From: an uncultured Clostridia bacterium
Lineage (GTDB): Bacteria; Bacillota; Clostridia; Christensenellales; Aristaeellaceae
Length of the DNA: 34,141 bases
Assembly: GCA_934670175.1 (NCBI GenBank)
Contig: CAKUOX010000025.1
Coordinates: forward strand, 1-34,141
Direction of reading: 5' to 3'
Under the pieces are notes generated by a model. That model was not told the origin of the DNA, did not search any database, and worked only from the letters and a program-made list of their open reading frames with translations. The position numbers and the translations under genes were made by a program. The first letter of the stretch is position 1, and every line of letters starts with the position of its first letter. Positions 1 through 7,403 of the stretch are shown one piece after another.

Positions 1-38
1 CCTGAATCTAGCGCGTCTGCCAATTCCGCCATTCCCGC
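1..38 (-). tRNA. tRNA-Leu (CAG), 3' part beyond the window
   Basis: Read on the minus strand, the sequence starts with acceptor GCGGGAA, then TG and a D-arm of the class II leucine type (GCGGAATTGG...GACGCGC). The anticodon stem CTAGA follows, with a loop starting TTCAGG, which gives anticodon CAG. Only the 5' 38 bases are present because the window begins inside the gene. It is the last tRNA of a leftward cluster that starts with tRNA-Thr. Confidence 0.85.
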
Positions 39-43
39 ATATA

Positions 44-128
<85 letters not shown>

Positions 129-163
129 ACGTTCCATTGCCGCAATCCCAATCCAGACCCGGA

Positions 164-239
164 TGGAGCTGGCGATGGGACTCGAACCCGCAACCTGCTG
201 ATTACAAATCAGCTGCTCTGCCAATTGAGCTACGCCAGC
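164..239 (-). tRNA. tRNA-Thr (TGT)
   Basis: On the minus strand the acceptor GCTGGCG pairs with CGCCAGC, followed by TCCA. The D-arm is GCTCAATTGGCAGAGC and the anticodon arm is GCTGATTTGTAATCAGC, giving anticodon TGT (threonine ACA codons). The T-arm is GCGGG-TTCGAGT-CCCAT, which contains one C-A mismatch and one G-U pair. All other parts are canonical, 76 nt with encoded CCA. It is the promoter-proximal gene of the cluster. Confidence 0.93.
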
Positions 240-311
240 CTGTTGTGACAAGGTCCGCGCTGCTTTGGCAGCCTCGGCGAGAGTACCGCCGTTGCGTCGG
301 CAACAAAATAT

Positions 312-339
312 ATTATACATGTTCCTGCAATTTTGTCAA
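312..339 (-). promoter_or_regulatory. sigma-A promoter of the tRNA cluster
   Basis: On the minus strand: TTGACA (339-334), 16-nt spacer, TATAAT (317-312), both perfect consensus. Transcription would run into tRNA-Thr about 70 nt downstream. The flanks are AT-rich, unlike the rest of the window. Apart from this promoter and the opposing one at 429-457, the stretch from 240 to 490 holds nothing I recognise. Confidence 0.9.
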
Positions 340-428
340 GCGGTTTTTTCAACTTTTTATTTATTTCGCATTTTCAGACAGTATTCACTGAAAACCGCCC
401 GTCAGACGCGGCAGTTTTTGCATGCAGC

Positions 429-457
429 TTGACATGCGCGGCGAAATAACAGATAAT
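429..457 (+). promoter_or_regulatory. promoter of the PHP-domain gene
   Basis: TTGACA (429-434), 17-nt spacer, GATAAT (452-457). It lies 34 nt before the ATG at 491, which rules out the in-frame ATG at 422 as the start because that one is upstream of the promoter. Confidence 0.8.
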
Positions 458-490
458 CGAAGCAAACGAACCCCCAAAGGAGGGCTGCGC

Positions 491-1315
491 ATGCGCTACG
501 CGGATCTGCACATTCATTCCATATTCTCGGACGGTACCTATGCGTCGGAGGAGATCGTGACCCGTGCGCGGGCGCGCGGCGCGGCGCTGATCTCCGTATG
601 CGACCACAACGCCGTAGCGGGCACGCTGACGGCGGAGGCACTCGCCCGCGCGGCGGGGCTTGGCTACATTCGCGGCGTGGAGATCGACGCGCTGCACCGC
701 GGCGTGGATGTGCACATCCTCTGCTACGGCGCGGATCTTTCAAACGAAGCGCTGCTGGCGCGCATACGACACGCGCGGGCGCGGCTGGACGAAATGAGTG
801 CCGAGCTGCTGCGGCGCATGCGGCGCGATTATCCCTGCCTGAGTCCGGACGAATACGAGGCCTTCCCCCACGACAGCGCGCTGGGCGGCTGGAAGATGCT
901 CCAATATATGAAGGCAAAGGGCGTCACGCCCGACCTGCGCGCGGGCTTTGCGTTTTACGAGCGCTACGGCGTGCGCTACGCGGACGCGGGCTTTGATTCA
1001 GCAGAGCAGATCATCGCATGTATCCATGCGGCGGGCGGGCGCGCGGTGCTGGCGCACGCGGGTGTGACCTTCACCTGGGACACGCTGGACGCGCTCGCCC
1101 GGGCGGCCGAGGATGCGCTGGACGCGGGCTTTGACGGTGCGGAATGCTATTATCCGCGCCACGACGCCGGCGTGACGCGCCGCCTGCTCGACATCTGCGC
1201 GCGGCGCGCACTGCTCGTCACCGCGGGCAGCGACTGCCACGGCGCCTTCAACCGCAGCGAAATCTGTCAGACGCGCACGCCGCTTGAGAAGCTGCGGCTG
1301 GGCGATCTGGTATAG
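491..1315 (+). CDS. PHP-domain metal-dependent phosphoesterase
   Basis: A 274-residue protein covering a whole PHP domain. Visible metal-site motifs are DLHIHS (residues 5-10, His7 and His9), VCDHNAV (Asp38-His39), GVEID (Glu64), VHILCYG (His75), a LAHAG motif in the second half and GSDCHG near residue 250. PHP proteins of this size hydrolyse phosphoesters such as histidinol phosphate, 3',5'-nucleotide bisphosphates or short RNA ends (the YciV/RNase AM group). The histidinol phosphatase signature is not clear enough to choose, and no his genes are near. Start: GGAGGG ends 6 nt before the ATG, and the promoter at 429-457 excludes the longer frame. It is followed by its own terminator, so it is monocistronic. 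Confidence 0.85.
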   Translation: MRYADLHIHSIFSDGTYASEEIVTRARARGAALISVCDHNAVAGTLTAEALARAAGLGYIRGVEIDALHRGVDVHILCYGADLSNEALLARIRHARARLDEMSAELLRRMRRDYPCLSPDEYEAFPHDSALGGWKMLQYMKAKGVTPDLRAGFAFYERYGVRYADAGFDSAEQIIACIHAAGGRAVLAHAGVTFTWDTLDALARAAEDALDAGFDGAECYYPRHDAGVTRRLLDICARRALLVTAGSDCHGAFNRSEICQTRTPLEKLRLGDLV

Positions 1316-1360
1316 TATATGGCACCGGGCACGCTTCCCAACTGGGAACCTGAGCGCTAA

Positions 1361-1393
1361 ATGCGCCGTCTTATTCGGGACGGCGCATTTTTG
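1361..1393 (+). terminator. Rho-independent terminator after the PHP gene
   Basis: Perfect 10-bp stem ATGCGCCGTC/GACGGCGCAT (1361-1370 and 1379-1388), 8-nt loop, then a T-rich tail TTTTG. It ends the PHP transcript and separates it from the channel gene. Confidence 0.9.
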
Positions 1394-1434
1394 TCATCTT
1401 TTCATCATATGTGTATCCATATTCCGCCCCACTG

Positions 1435-1451
1435 GAATGATATACTATAAT
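1435..1451 (+). promoter_or_regulatory. possible promoter for the ZorA/MotA-like gene cluster
   Basis: An extended -10 (TGA then TATACT, 1438-1446) overlaps a second candidate TATAAT (1446-1451). No good -35 is visible at 17 nt. It lies about 75 nt before the ATG at 1523 and after the preceding terminator, so a promoter is expected here; the exact boxes are uncertain. Confidence 0.45.
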
Positions 1452-1522
1452 CGGTATAACCATAGAAGGGTGTGGATGCGCGCCCGAAATGCAGCAACGC
1501 TTATGGGAGGTGCTTGGCTTAA

Positions 1523-3094
1523 ATGGGAGACCTTTCGTTTTTTAAAAATTTCCTGTCCGGCAGCTGGCTGGACATGCTGGTCTATGTGATCATATTGTCC
1601 GTATTCATCATCGGCCTGATCAAATGCGTGTCGCCGGTGCTGCACAACCGTGCTCTGCTGCGCCGCGCCATTCGCAACATTCGCGCCGGCACGGACGCAA
1701 AGCAATCCTGGCAGGAGGATAACTTTCTGGGCAACGGCGCGCTGTGCGCCCACTGGAGCGAATACCTGAACAACCTGTTCTTCGCCGACGGCGTATACCA
1801 CAACGCCTCCAACGTGGAGGATTACATAAACGAAGAAACGGTGATCTTCGGTCCCGGGCGCGGCAGCCTTTCCGACGCCGTGCCGGGTCTGCTGACGTCG
1901 CTGGGCTTTCTGGGCACCCTCATCGGTCTGACCAGTGGCCTGTCCGGCTTCAGCATGAGCGATTCGGACGCGGTAATGAACTCCATCGTGACGCTGATCC
2001 CCGGCATGCGCTATGCGTTTATGACGTCGATCTTCGGCGTGGTGGGCTCGCTGGCGTTCACGCTGATCACGCGCGCGGCGCAGGGCTCTACTGAACGCAC
2101 GCTGCGCGATTTCTACGGCGCGATGAGCCGCTATGCGGGCGTGCTGTCCGTAGATCCGATGACCCAGGTAGCCATTTATCAGCAGGAGCAGACGGCGCTG
2201 ATCAAGCAGATGTCCGCAGACCTGGGCGGCCGCCTTTCGGACAATGTGGCCGAAGCCGTCGGCCGCGCGGTGGAGCCGCTGAACCAGAGCCTGCGCAGCT
2301 TTGTGAGCGTGACCACCAAGGATCAGATGCGCTTTCTGGACGCCGTGGTCAGCCGCTTTATGGATCGCATGGACGACGCGCTGGGCGGCCAGCTGCGCCG
2401 CTTTGGGCGTGCGCTGGATGAGGCTGCCAGCCTTCAGGAGGACGCCATTAAAACCATGCGCATGGGCGTGAAGGATACCTCGGGCATGCTGGAGGGCATG
2501 CGCGAGGTGGCGCGCATCGCTAACGACATGGTAGAGACCAACAGCAGCTACATACGCGATCTGCAATCGGCGCAGGCGCGCAGCCAGGAGGCCTTTGCCA
2601 AGCTCAGCGACAGCGTAGATCAGATGGACATGGTCTCCCGCCAGCAGGACGCCTATCTCAAGAGCGTGAGCGCCATGCAGGCGGAGGTGACCCGCAGCGT
2701 GGATCAGATGACCACCGCGCTCAAGGGCTTTACCGACCGCATGACGGAAAACAGCGCTGCGGCGACTGCGAGCATGAGCAAGGCCGCGGCCGAGCTGCGC
2801 GCTACCGGCGCGAGCCTGCAGGACATTCACCGCGACTGCACCGCCGAGATCACCAACGAGCTGAAGATGACGCTGGACGCCTATCAGGATTATGTGAACC
2901 AGTTCACCCAGCGGGTGGATTACCTGGCCTCGGGCATTACCGAGGCGCTGGGACGGCTGCCCCGCAGCGTGGACGATGCGTCCAATCAGTTCCTGGATCA
3001 GATCGACCGGCTGACCGACGCACTGGCACAGGCGCAGACCGCGCTCAACCGCGGCGTGGCGGACTTCTATGCCGCCTCCCGCGACGGACGCTGA
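1523..3094 (+). CDS. MotA/TolQ/ExbB-family (ZorA-like) channel protein with long helical tail
   Basis: A 523-residue inner-membrane protein. A first membrane segment lies at about residues 16-36. After a cytoplasmic loop comes the conserved MotA/TolQ/ExbB pair: PGLLTSLGFLGTLIGLTSGL (about 121-140) and a third segment near 165-184. Residues 190-523 have no membrane segment and form a long helical, Gln/Ala/Asp-rich tail that looks coiled coil. MotA/TolQ proteins make pentameric ion channels around a dimer of a MotB/TolR-like partner; the long tail resembles ZorA of Zorya anti-phage systems rather than flagellar MotA (inference). The partner gene follows 34 bp downstream. The GGAGG site lies 12 nt before the ATG. 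No flagellar or Tol genes are nearby. Confidence 0.8.
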   Translation: MGDLSFFKNFLSGSWLDMLVYVIILSVFIIGLIKCVSPVLHNRALLRRAIRNIRAGTDAKQSWQEDNFLGNGALCAHWSEYLNNLFFADGVYHNASNVEDYINEETVIFGPGRGSLSDAVPGLLTSLGFLGTLIGLTSGLSGFSMSDSDAVMNSIVTLIPGMRYAFMTSIFGVVGSLAFTLITRAAQGSTERTLRDFYGAMSRYAGVLSVDPMTQVAIYQQEQTALIKQMSADLGGRLSDNVAEAVGRAVEPLNQSLRSFVSVTTKDQMRFLDAVVSRFMDRMDDALGGQLRRFGRALDEAASLQEDAIKTMRMGVKDTSGMLEGMREVARIANDMVETNSSYIRDLQSAQARSQEAFAKLSDSVDQMDMVSRQQDAYLKSVSAMQAEVTRSVDQMTTALKGFTDRMTENSAAATASMSKAAAELRATGASLQDIHRDCTAEITNELKMTLDAYQDYVNQFTQRVDYLASGITEALGRLPRSVDDASNQFLDQIDRLTDALAQAQTALNRGVADFYAASRDGR

Positions 3095-3128
3095 GTCCGG
3101 CGTGCGCGGCGAAGGGCGGTGAAGCGGC

Positions 3129-4142
3129 ATGCGTTCATATTCTCGTAGGTATCCGTCATCCAGCCGGCGGCGCGGCGGCGACGGCAGTCACTGGCTGAGC
3201 TTTTCGGATTTGATGAGCTCGCTGGTAATGATCATCATCCTGGTGATGTTCTACATCATCTACCAATATTTCAGCCTGGCGGAGATCAATCAGGCGGAGA
3301 TCGCGCGGCGCGAATATCAGCTGGATCAGGCGCAGACGGAGCTGGAGGCGCAGAAGACCAAGCTGAGCGACGCTGAAAAGCAGATGATTGCCAACCAGGT
3401 TCTTCTGGACGCAAAGGAGAACGAGCTCAAGAGCGCCCAGGAAATACTGGAGCAGCAGCAGAGCGAGCTGAAGGACACGCAATCTGCGCTGGCAGAGGCG
3501 CAGGCGGCGCTCGACAGCCAGCAGGCGCAGCTGACGCAGCAGCAGGCGCAATTGACGCAGCAGCAGACTCAGCTGGAAAACCAGCAGGCGCAGCTGGAGC
3601 AGCTGGTCGGCCTGAAGACGCGGCTGATTTCATCGCTGTCGTCTGCCCTGAAAACCAGCAATATTTCCGCGACGGTGGATCCGGCCAACGGCTCCATCGC
3701 GCTGGAATCGGACGTATTGTTCGAATCCGGTCAGTACGATCTGACCGAGCGCGGCAAGCGCTTCGTGGATGAATTCCTGCCGGTCTACCTGAACGTACTG
3801 TTCTCGGATGAGTATCGAGGCTATGTTTCCGAGATCATCATCGAGGGACATACGGACTCGGACGGCAAGTATCTGGACAATCTGGAGCTTTCCCAGCAGC
3901 GCGCGCTGGCGGTAGCCAGCTATGTGCTGGGCGACAGCTGCCGCGCGGTCTCCGCAGATCTGAAAAATGAGCTGCGTCCGGTGGTCACGGTAAATGGCCG
4001 CAGCTATTCCGACCGCATCTTCGACGCCAACGGCGCCGAGGACAAGGATGCGTCCCGCCGCGTGGTGTTCAAATTCCGCCTGACGGACGAGCAGATGATA
4101 CAGCAGCTGCGCGACATTCTGGAAAGCGCGGATAATTCCTAA
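3129..4142 (+). CDS. MotB/OmpA-family (ZorB-like) peptidoglycan-binding stator partner
   Basis: A 337-residue protein with three parts. First, a basic cytoplasmic N-terminus followed by HWLSFSDLMSSL, where Asp27 sits at the start of a single membrane helix (about 28-48) as in the MotB and ZorB proton-carrying aspartate. Second, a long Gln/Ala/Leu heptad coiled coil (about 52-160) with near-identical QAQLTQQ units. Third, a C-terminal OmpA-like domain (about 195-325) with EGHTDSDG and LSQQRALAVASYVLG, the peptidoglycan-binding signature. Paired with the upstream channel gene it should form an ion-driven stator anchored to the cell wall. The coiled coil is unusually long for MotB. The ribosome site is weak (GAAGGGCGGTGAAG). 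Confidence 0.82.
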   Translation: MRSYSRRYPSSSRRRGGDGSHWLSFSDLMSSLVMIIILVMFYIIYQYFSLAEINQAEIARREYQLDQAQTELEAQKTKLSDAEKQMIANQVLLDAKENELKSAQEILEQQQSELKDTQSALAEAQAALDSQQAQLTQQQAQLTQQQTQLENQQAQLEQLVGLKTRLISSLSSALKTSNISATVDPANGSIALESDVLFESGQYDLTERGKRFVDEFLPVYLNVLFSDEYRGYVSEIIIEGHTDSDGKYLDNLELSQQRALAVASYVLGDSCRAVSADLKNELRPVVTVNGRSYSDRIFDANGAEDKDASRRVVFKFRLTDEQMIQQLRDILESADNS

Positions 4143-4191
4143 TCGCCCTGTCTGCGGCGCGCCAAATTACATGTGAAGGGGATATAAAAAG

Positions 4192-4746
4192 GTGGTCTAT
4201 CTTAGAAGGCTGGTCTGGTTCATCGCATCCAGGCTGATCCTGGTCTGCATACTCTTCGGCATGCTCATCTGCGGCTTTTATATGGGGCTGAATACCGCCA
4301 ATATCTATGTGATCCTGACGGACGGCCTGGAAAAGCGCGCGGACGTGATCCTGACGCAGGAGGACGCCGAAAACCTGAACTTCTACTTCCACGCCGACTT
4401 CCTGAGTACCGATCCGGCGCTGGAGGGCGCGTTCGACGGCACCAGCGTATACGATGATTACAACATCAGCGCTTTCGAATACGATCTGACCATCGAAAAG
4501 CTCTGGGCGTGGCCGTGGGACAGCTATGCCACCTGCACCGTGGTTGAGCGCGTGCCCTCCATTACGGGCAGCGTAATCGCCAGCCGCAGAAGCGAAGCGT
4601 CGGCCACCATTCCCGCCTGGCAGGGCGGCAGATACGACATCACGCTCGTTAAGGACAACGGCGCGTGGAAGATCATCGGCATGCAGCAGCGCACCGTGCT
4701 GATGGAGCCCGCAGCCTCGCCGGAACCGGAAAGCACCGCCGCATAG
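4192..4746 (+). CDS. single-pass membrane protein, unrecognised
   Basis: A 184-residue protein starting with GTG. A basic N-terminus is followed by one membrane segment (about residues 12-34), then an acidic, aromatic-rich extracytoplasmic domain, and a low-complexity Glu/Pro/Ala tail. The part with LWAWPWDSYATCTVVERV and a later YDITLVKDNGAWKIIG resembles the strand pattern of NTF2-like folds, but this is only an impression. GTG is chosen because AAGGGG lies about 12 nt upstream and no ATG precedes the membrane segment. It follows the stator pair by 49 bp on the same strand, so it may be part of the same complex. Confidence 0.65.
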   Translation: MVYLRRLVWFIASRLILVCILFGMLICGFYMGLNTANIYVILTDGLEKRADVILTQEDAENLNFYFHADFLSTDPALEGAFDGTSVYDDYNISAFEYDLTIEKLWAWPWDSYATCTVVERVPSITGSVIASRRSEASATIPAWQGGRYDITLVKDNGAWKIIGMQQRTVLMEPAASPEPESTAA

Positions 4747-4771
4747 CGCGCAATTTTTCCGCCGCAGGGGC

Positions 4772-4800
4772 TGGTCACAGGGTAAAATCTATGCTACAAT
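4772..4800 (+). promoter_or_regulatory. promoter of the coiled-coil membrane protein gene
   Basis: TGGTCA (4772-4777), 17-nt spacer, extended -10 TGC-TACAAT (4792-4800). It lies about 110 nt before the ATG at 4909. It suggests the coiled-coil gene can be expressed apart from the stator pair. Confidence 0.6.
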
Positions 4801-4908
4801 AGAGTAAGAAGCGCTGGAAATGTCCGGCATGACGTCCGGTGCAGCAGGCGGGCGGCCCCGCGCCGCCGCAGACCGTAAAGACACGATATTTCTAAGGAGG
4901 CTCATCGT

Positions 4909-6384
4909 ATGGATCGCAAAAACAGGGTGTGGCTCATTGTGCTGCTGGTGCTGCTCGCAGCGGCGATCGCGGCGGTCATTATTGTCAACGATCGCCTGTC
5001 GGGCTCGCGTGAATCGCTGGAGGCACTGAGCACGCAGTTGACCAGTGAAACGGAGAAATACGATGCGCTGAACAGCGAATATGAAGCCATGAGCGGCGAG
5101 CTGACCGCTGTGCAGGAAAAGAACACAACCCTTGAGACGCAGCTGGCCGAGGCGCAGGAAAAGAGCGCTTCCCTCGAAACCCAGCTCTCTGACGCGCAAA
5201 GCAGGCACACCGAGCTCGAAACGCAGCTCACCCAAAGCCAGAGCACGACGGAAACGCTGAGCGATGAAAACGAGCAGGCGCGCAGCACAATCGCGACGCT
5301 CGAAGACGCTGCCGCCGAGGCACAGGCGCGCATCGACGAGCTGGAGACCGACGCCGCTGAAGCGCAGACACGCATCGACGAGCTGATGCAGGCCATCGAG
5401 ACGGCGCAGGGCCGCATCGACGAGCTGGAAGCAGGCAATGGCGGCCATACCGAAGCCGCTCCTGTCGAGACCGTGCAGCCCGATGGCGACAAGGCTGAGC
5501 CTGCTGAGACCGCGCAGCCCGATGGCGGCAAGCCGGTGGTTATCGCGCCGCAGGTGAATGCCCCCGCCGCCACCGACGATACGGAGCGCGTGAACATGGA
5601 TGACATCTATTCCGAGATCGACCGCATCGTCAGCGCCGAGCCAGACAGCATGAGCGCCGATGAAAAGGTTGCCGCGCTGAACGCGCTCAAGGAAGACCTG
5701 AACGTCTATGTGGACGATCTGAACAGCGCCATGGCCGAGATCTCGCAGCAGCAGACAGCGCTGGAGGCCTCCGCAGGCAGCATCACCGAGCTTGAAAAAT
5801 CGCTGAGCGACGCGCAGGCGCGCGTGGACGCGCTGACGACGGAAATCGAGCAGAGCAACGCTGCCGTGAGCAGTCTTCAGACGCAGATCGACGAGCTGCA
5901 GGCCGCGAACCAGAGCGCTTCCGACGAGGCCGACGCCCGCATCGCGGAGTTGGATCGGCAGATGGCTGAGGAACAGGCGCGCGTAGACGCGCTGAACCAG
6001 CAGCTCACCGAAGCGCAGGCACTGCTGGCAGAATATGAAGCGCAGCTGAAGGTGTACATGCTCAGCCGCGACCTGGGCAATGGCGAAGCCTACACCGCCG
6101 CCACATTGAACGACCGCATCTCCGTGGAGGCGGGCACCACCCACGCTGTCTGGGGCTACACCAACAATACCATCAGCGGCAACGCCGTTATCATCAGCCT
6201 GGAGCTGGACGGCGAAGCGCTGTACCACTCCGAAGCGCTCAAGCCCGGCGAGGCGCTGGCCGAGTTCGATCTGGATCGCCCGCTCGAAGCCGGAGAATAC
6301 GCGGCTGTCGCCATCGCCACCGTATACAGCAATGGCGAGGCTGTATCCGCCACGCGCGTTCCGGTATCCATTATCGCAGAATAA
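4909..6384 (+). CDS. membrane-anchored coiled-coil protein with C-terminal beta-sandwich-like domain
   Basis: A 491-residue protein of unknown function. A membrane anchor (about residues 7-27) is followed by a first coiled coil (about 32-175) built from repeated units such as LETQL and RIDELE. Next comes a linker (about 180-225) with two related Pro/Asp/Gly/Lys units, a second coiled coil (about 240-375), and a C-terminal domain of about 110 residues with alternating hydrophobic strands ending PVSIIAE. The protein should project from the outer face of the membrane, with the globular domain at the tip. AAGGAGG is placed 8-10 nt before the ATG. It is the last gene of the envelope cluster, and its architecture echoes the MotB-like protein two genes upstream. 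Confidence 0.75.
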   Translation: MDRKNRVWLIVLLVLLAAAIAAVIIVNDRLSGSRESLEALSTQLTSETEKYDALNSEYEAMSGELTAVQEKNTTLETQLAEAQEKSASLETQLSDAQSRHTELETQLTQSQSTTETLSDENEQARSTIATLEDAAAEAQARIDELETDAAEAQTRIDELMQAIETAQGRIDELEAGNGGHTEAAPVETVQPDGDKAEPAETAQPDGGKPVVIAPQVNAPAATDDTERVNMDDIYSEIDRIVSAEPDSMSADEKVAALNALKEDLNVYVDDLNSAMAEISQQQTALEASAGSITELEKSLSDAQARVDALTTEIEQSNAAVSSLQTQIDELQAANQSASDEADARIAELDRQMAEEQARVDALNQQLTEAQALLAEYEAQLKVYMLSRDLGNGEAYTAATLNDRISVEAGTTHAVWGYTNNTISGNAVIISLELDGEALYHSEALKPGEALAEFDLDRPLEAGEYAAVAIATVYSNGEAVSATRVPVSIIAE

Positions 6385-6452
6385 TAAACCTTATCGTATA
6401 AAGAGCCGCCGGCGCGCTCCGCTGCACACCGGAACCGCTGCTCCTGGATTGG

Positions 6453-6481
6453 GTCGCTCCCCTGCTTTGTGGGGGAGCGAC
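6453..6481 (+). terminator. hairpin after the envelope cluster, weak terminator
   Basis: Perfect 10-bp stem GTCGCTCCCC/GGGGAGCGAC with a 9-nt loop. The tail is CTGCTATTATA, so there is no real T-run. It probably ends or attenuates the upstream transcript. A second small inverted repeat (TCCACAAA...TTTGTGGA) lies at about 6501-6524. I see no gene between 6385 and 6663. Confidence 0.5.
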
Positions 6482-6567
6482 TGCTATTATACCCGCCAAT
6501 CCACAAATTCTGATTTTGTGGATCCCCCGCACTTCAACAGAGCCTCCTGCGGCTTACGCCATTGGTC

Positions 6568-6596
6568 TTGTTTCTGTTCTGGCTGTGTGGTAATAT
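6568..6596 (+). promoter_or_regulatory. possible promoter of the methyltransferase gene
   Basis: TTGTTT (6568-6573), 17-nt spacer, TAATAT (6591-6596). Boxes are imperfect (about 3-4 of 6 matches each). It would place the transcript start about 60 nt before the ATG at 6664. Confidence 0.4.
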
Positions 6597-6663
6597 GGAA
6601 GCGAAAAAGACGAATCGGCGGCATACCGGCTCGCGCATCAAACCGGAATTTGGAGAGGTAAAA

Positions 6664-7281
6664 ATGCTGGATAGTAAAGGATTTGATTTATGGGCAGACG
6701 GATATGATAAATCTGTTGGGCTGTCAGAAGAAAAAAATACCTATCCGTTTGCAGGTTACAAAAGGGTTCTTGAAGTCATTTATGAAACAATAATGAAAAA
6801 GACAAACCCAGTAATGCTTGATATAGGTTTTGGTACAGGCGTACTAACCAGAAAGCTATATGAGAATGGGTGTATTGTTTATGGACAGGATTTTTCGTCA
6901 AGAATGATTGAACTGGCTTTAGAAAAGATGCCTGATGCTCATCTTTATAAAGGTGATTTTACGCAAGGATTGGTTGAACCACTTAATCAAAAGCAGTATG
7001 ACTTCATTGTTGCGACTTACTCCATTCACCACCTGTCGGACACTGAAAAGATCAGTTTTTTGAAAGAGCTGCTCAATCACCTAAAAGCTGGCGGCAAGAT
7101 TCTTATTGGAGATGTAGCCTTTGAAACCCGCAATGAATGGGCTAAATGCAAAGAAGAAAGTGGTGATGAATGGGATAGTAATGAAATCTATTGTATTGCT
7201 GAAGAGCTGAAATTGGAGTTCCCAAATTTGCATTTTAAAAGAATAACGTTTTGCTCCGGCATCCTGATAATACCCGGATAG
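6664..7281 (+). CDS. class I SAM-dependent methyltransferase, AT-rich and probably acquired
   Basis: A 205-residue protein with the SAM-binding glycine motif LDIGFGTGVL (about 51-60), an acidic residue after the second strand (YGQDFSS), a GDF motif in the third, ATYSIHHLSD in the fourth and GGKILIGDV in the fifth. These are the ordered class I motifs. It resembles the widespread 200-residue Firmicutes methyltransferases that start FDLWADGYDKSV; substrate unknown. Start is the ATG with GGAGAGG 7-8 nt upstream. Codon usage is strikingly AT-rich (AAA, GAA, ATT, GAT), unlike all neighbours, suggesting recent transfer. The gene looks intact and complete. Confidence 0.85.
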   Translation: MLDSKGFDLWADGYDKSVGLSEEKNTYPFAGYKRVLEVIYETIMKKTNPVMLDIGFGTGVLTRKLYENGCIVYGQDFSSRMIELALEKMPDAHLYKGDFTQGLVEPLNQKQYDFIVATYSIHHLSDTEKISFLKELLNHLKAGGKILIGDVAFETRNEWAKCKEESGDEWDSNEIYCIAEELKLEFPNLHFKRITFCSGILIIPG

Positions 7282-7319
7282 CTTTCAGCTTATTGCTCTT
7301 TGCCGAAAAACAATGCTGG

Positions 7320-7362
7320 CTTCCCCGTCCACTCAGCTTGTCAAAATCTTTTTTGACAAGCT
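7320..7362. repeat. dispersed hairpin repeat, copy A
   Basis: CTTCCCCGTCCACTC followed by the inverted repeat AGCTTGTCAAAA...TTTTGACAAGCT. The same unit occurs at 20955-21001 and 33057-33093. Here it lies between the convergent 3' ends of the methyltransferase and mnmA genes, and the T-rich loop makes it terminator-like. Confidence 0.85.
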
Positions 7363-7364
7363 AA

Positions 7365-7385
7365 GGAGCCGCTCAAAGCGGCTCC
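7365..7385 (-). terminator. terminator hairpin of the epimerase-mnmA operon
   Basis: Perfect 9-bp stem GGAGCCGCT/AGCGGCTCC with a 3-nt loop, 18 nt downstream of the mnmA stop. On the minus strand it is followed by TTAGCTTG and then the copy A hairpin, so the two hairpins together probably end transcription. Confidence 0.6.
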
Positions 7386-7403
7386 CCAGCACTGATATGA
7401 TAT

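Noticed and set aside
1445..3130. A 561-codon open frame opposite the ZorA-like gene
   Set aside because: Antisense shadow; composition typical of reverse-frame translation and no ribosome site.
3480..3610. Short CAGCAGCAGGCGCAG-like repeats resembling a CRISPR or tandem array
   Set aside because: They encode Gln/Ala/Leu heptads of the coiled coil in the OmpA-like protein; there are no spacers.
1523..4142. A complete Zorya anti-phage system
   Set aside because: Only ZorA- and ZorB-like genes are present. No ZorC, ZorD helicase or ZorE nuclease lies within the window, so it cannot be called Zorya.
6562..6663. An N-terminal extension of the methyltransferase from an ATG at 6562
   Set aside because: The ATG at 6664 has a good ribosome site and gives the family N-terminus; the extension overlaps the candidate promoter.
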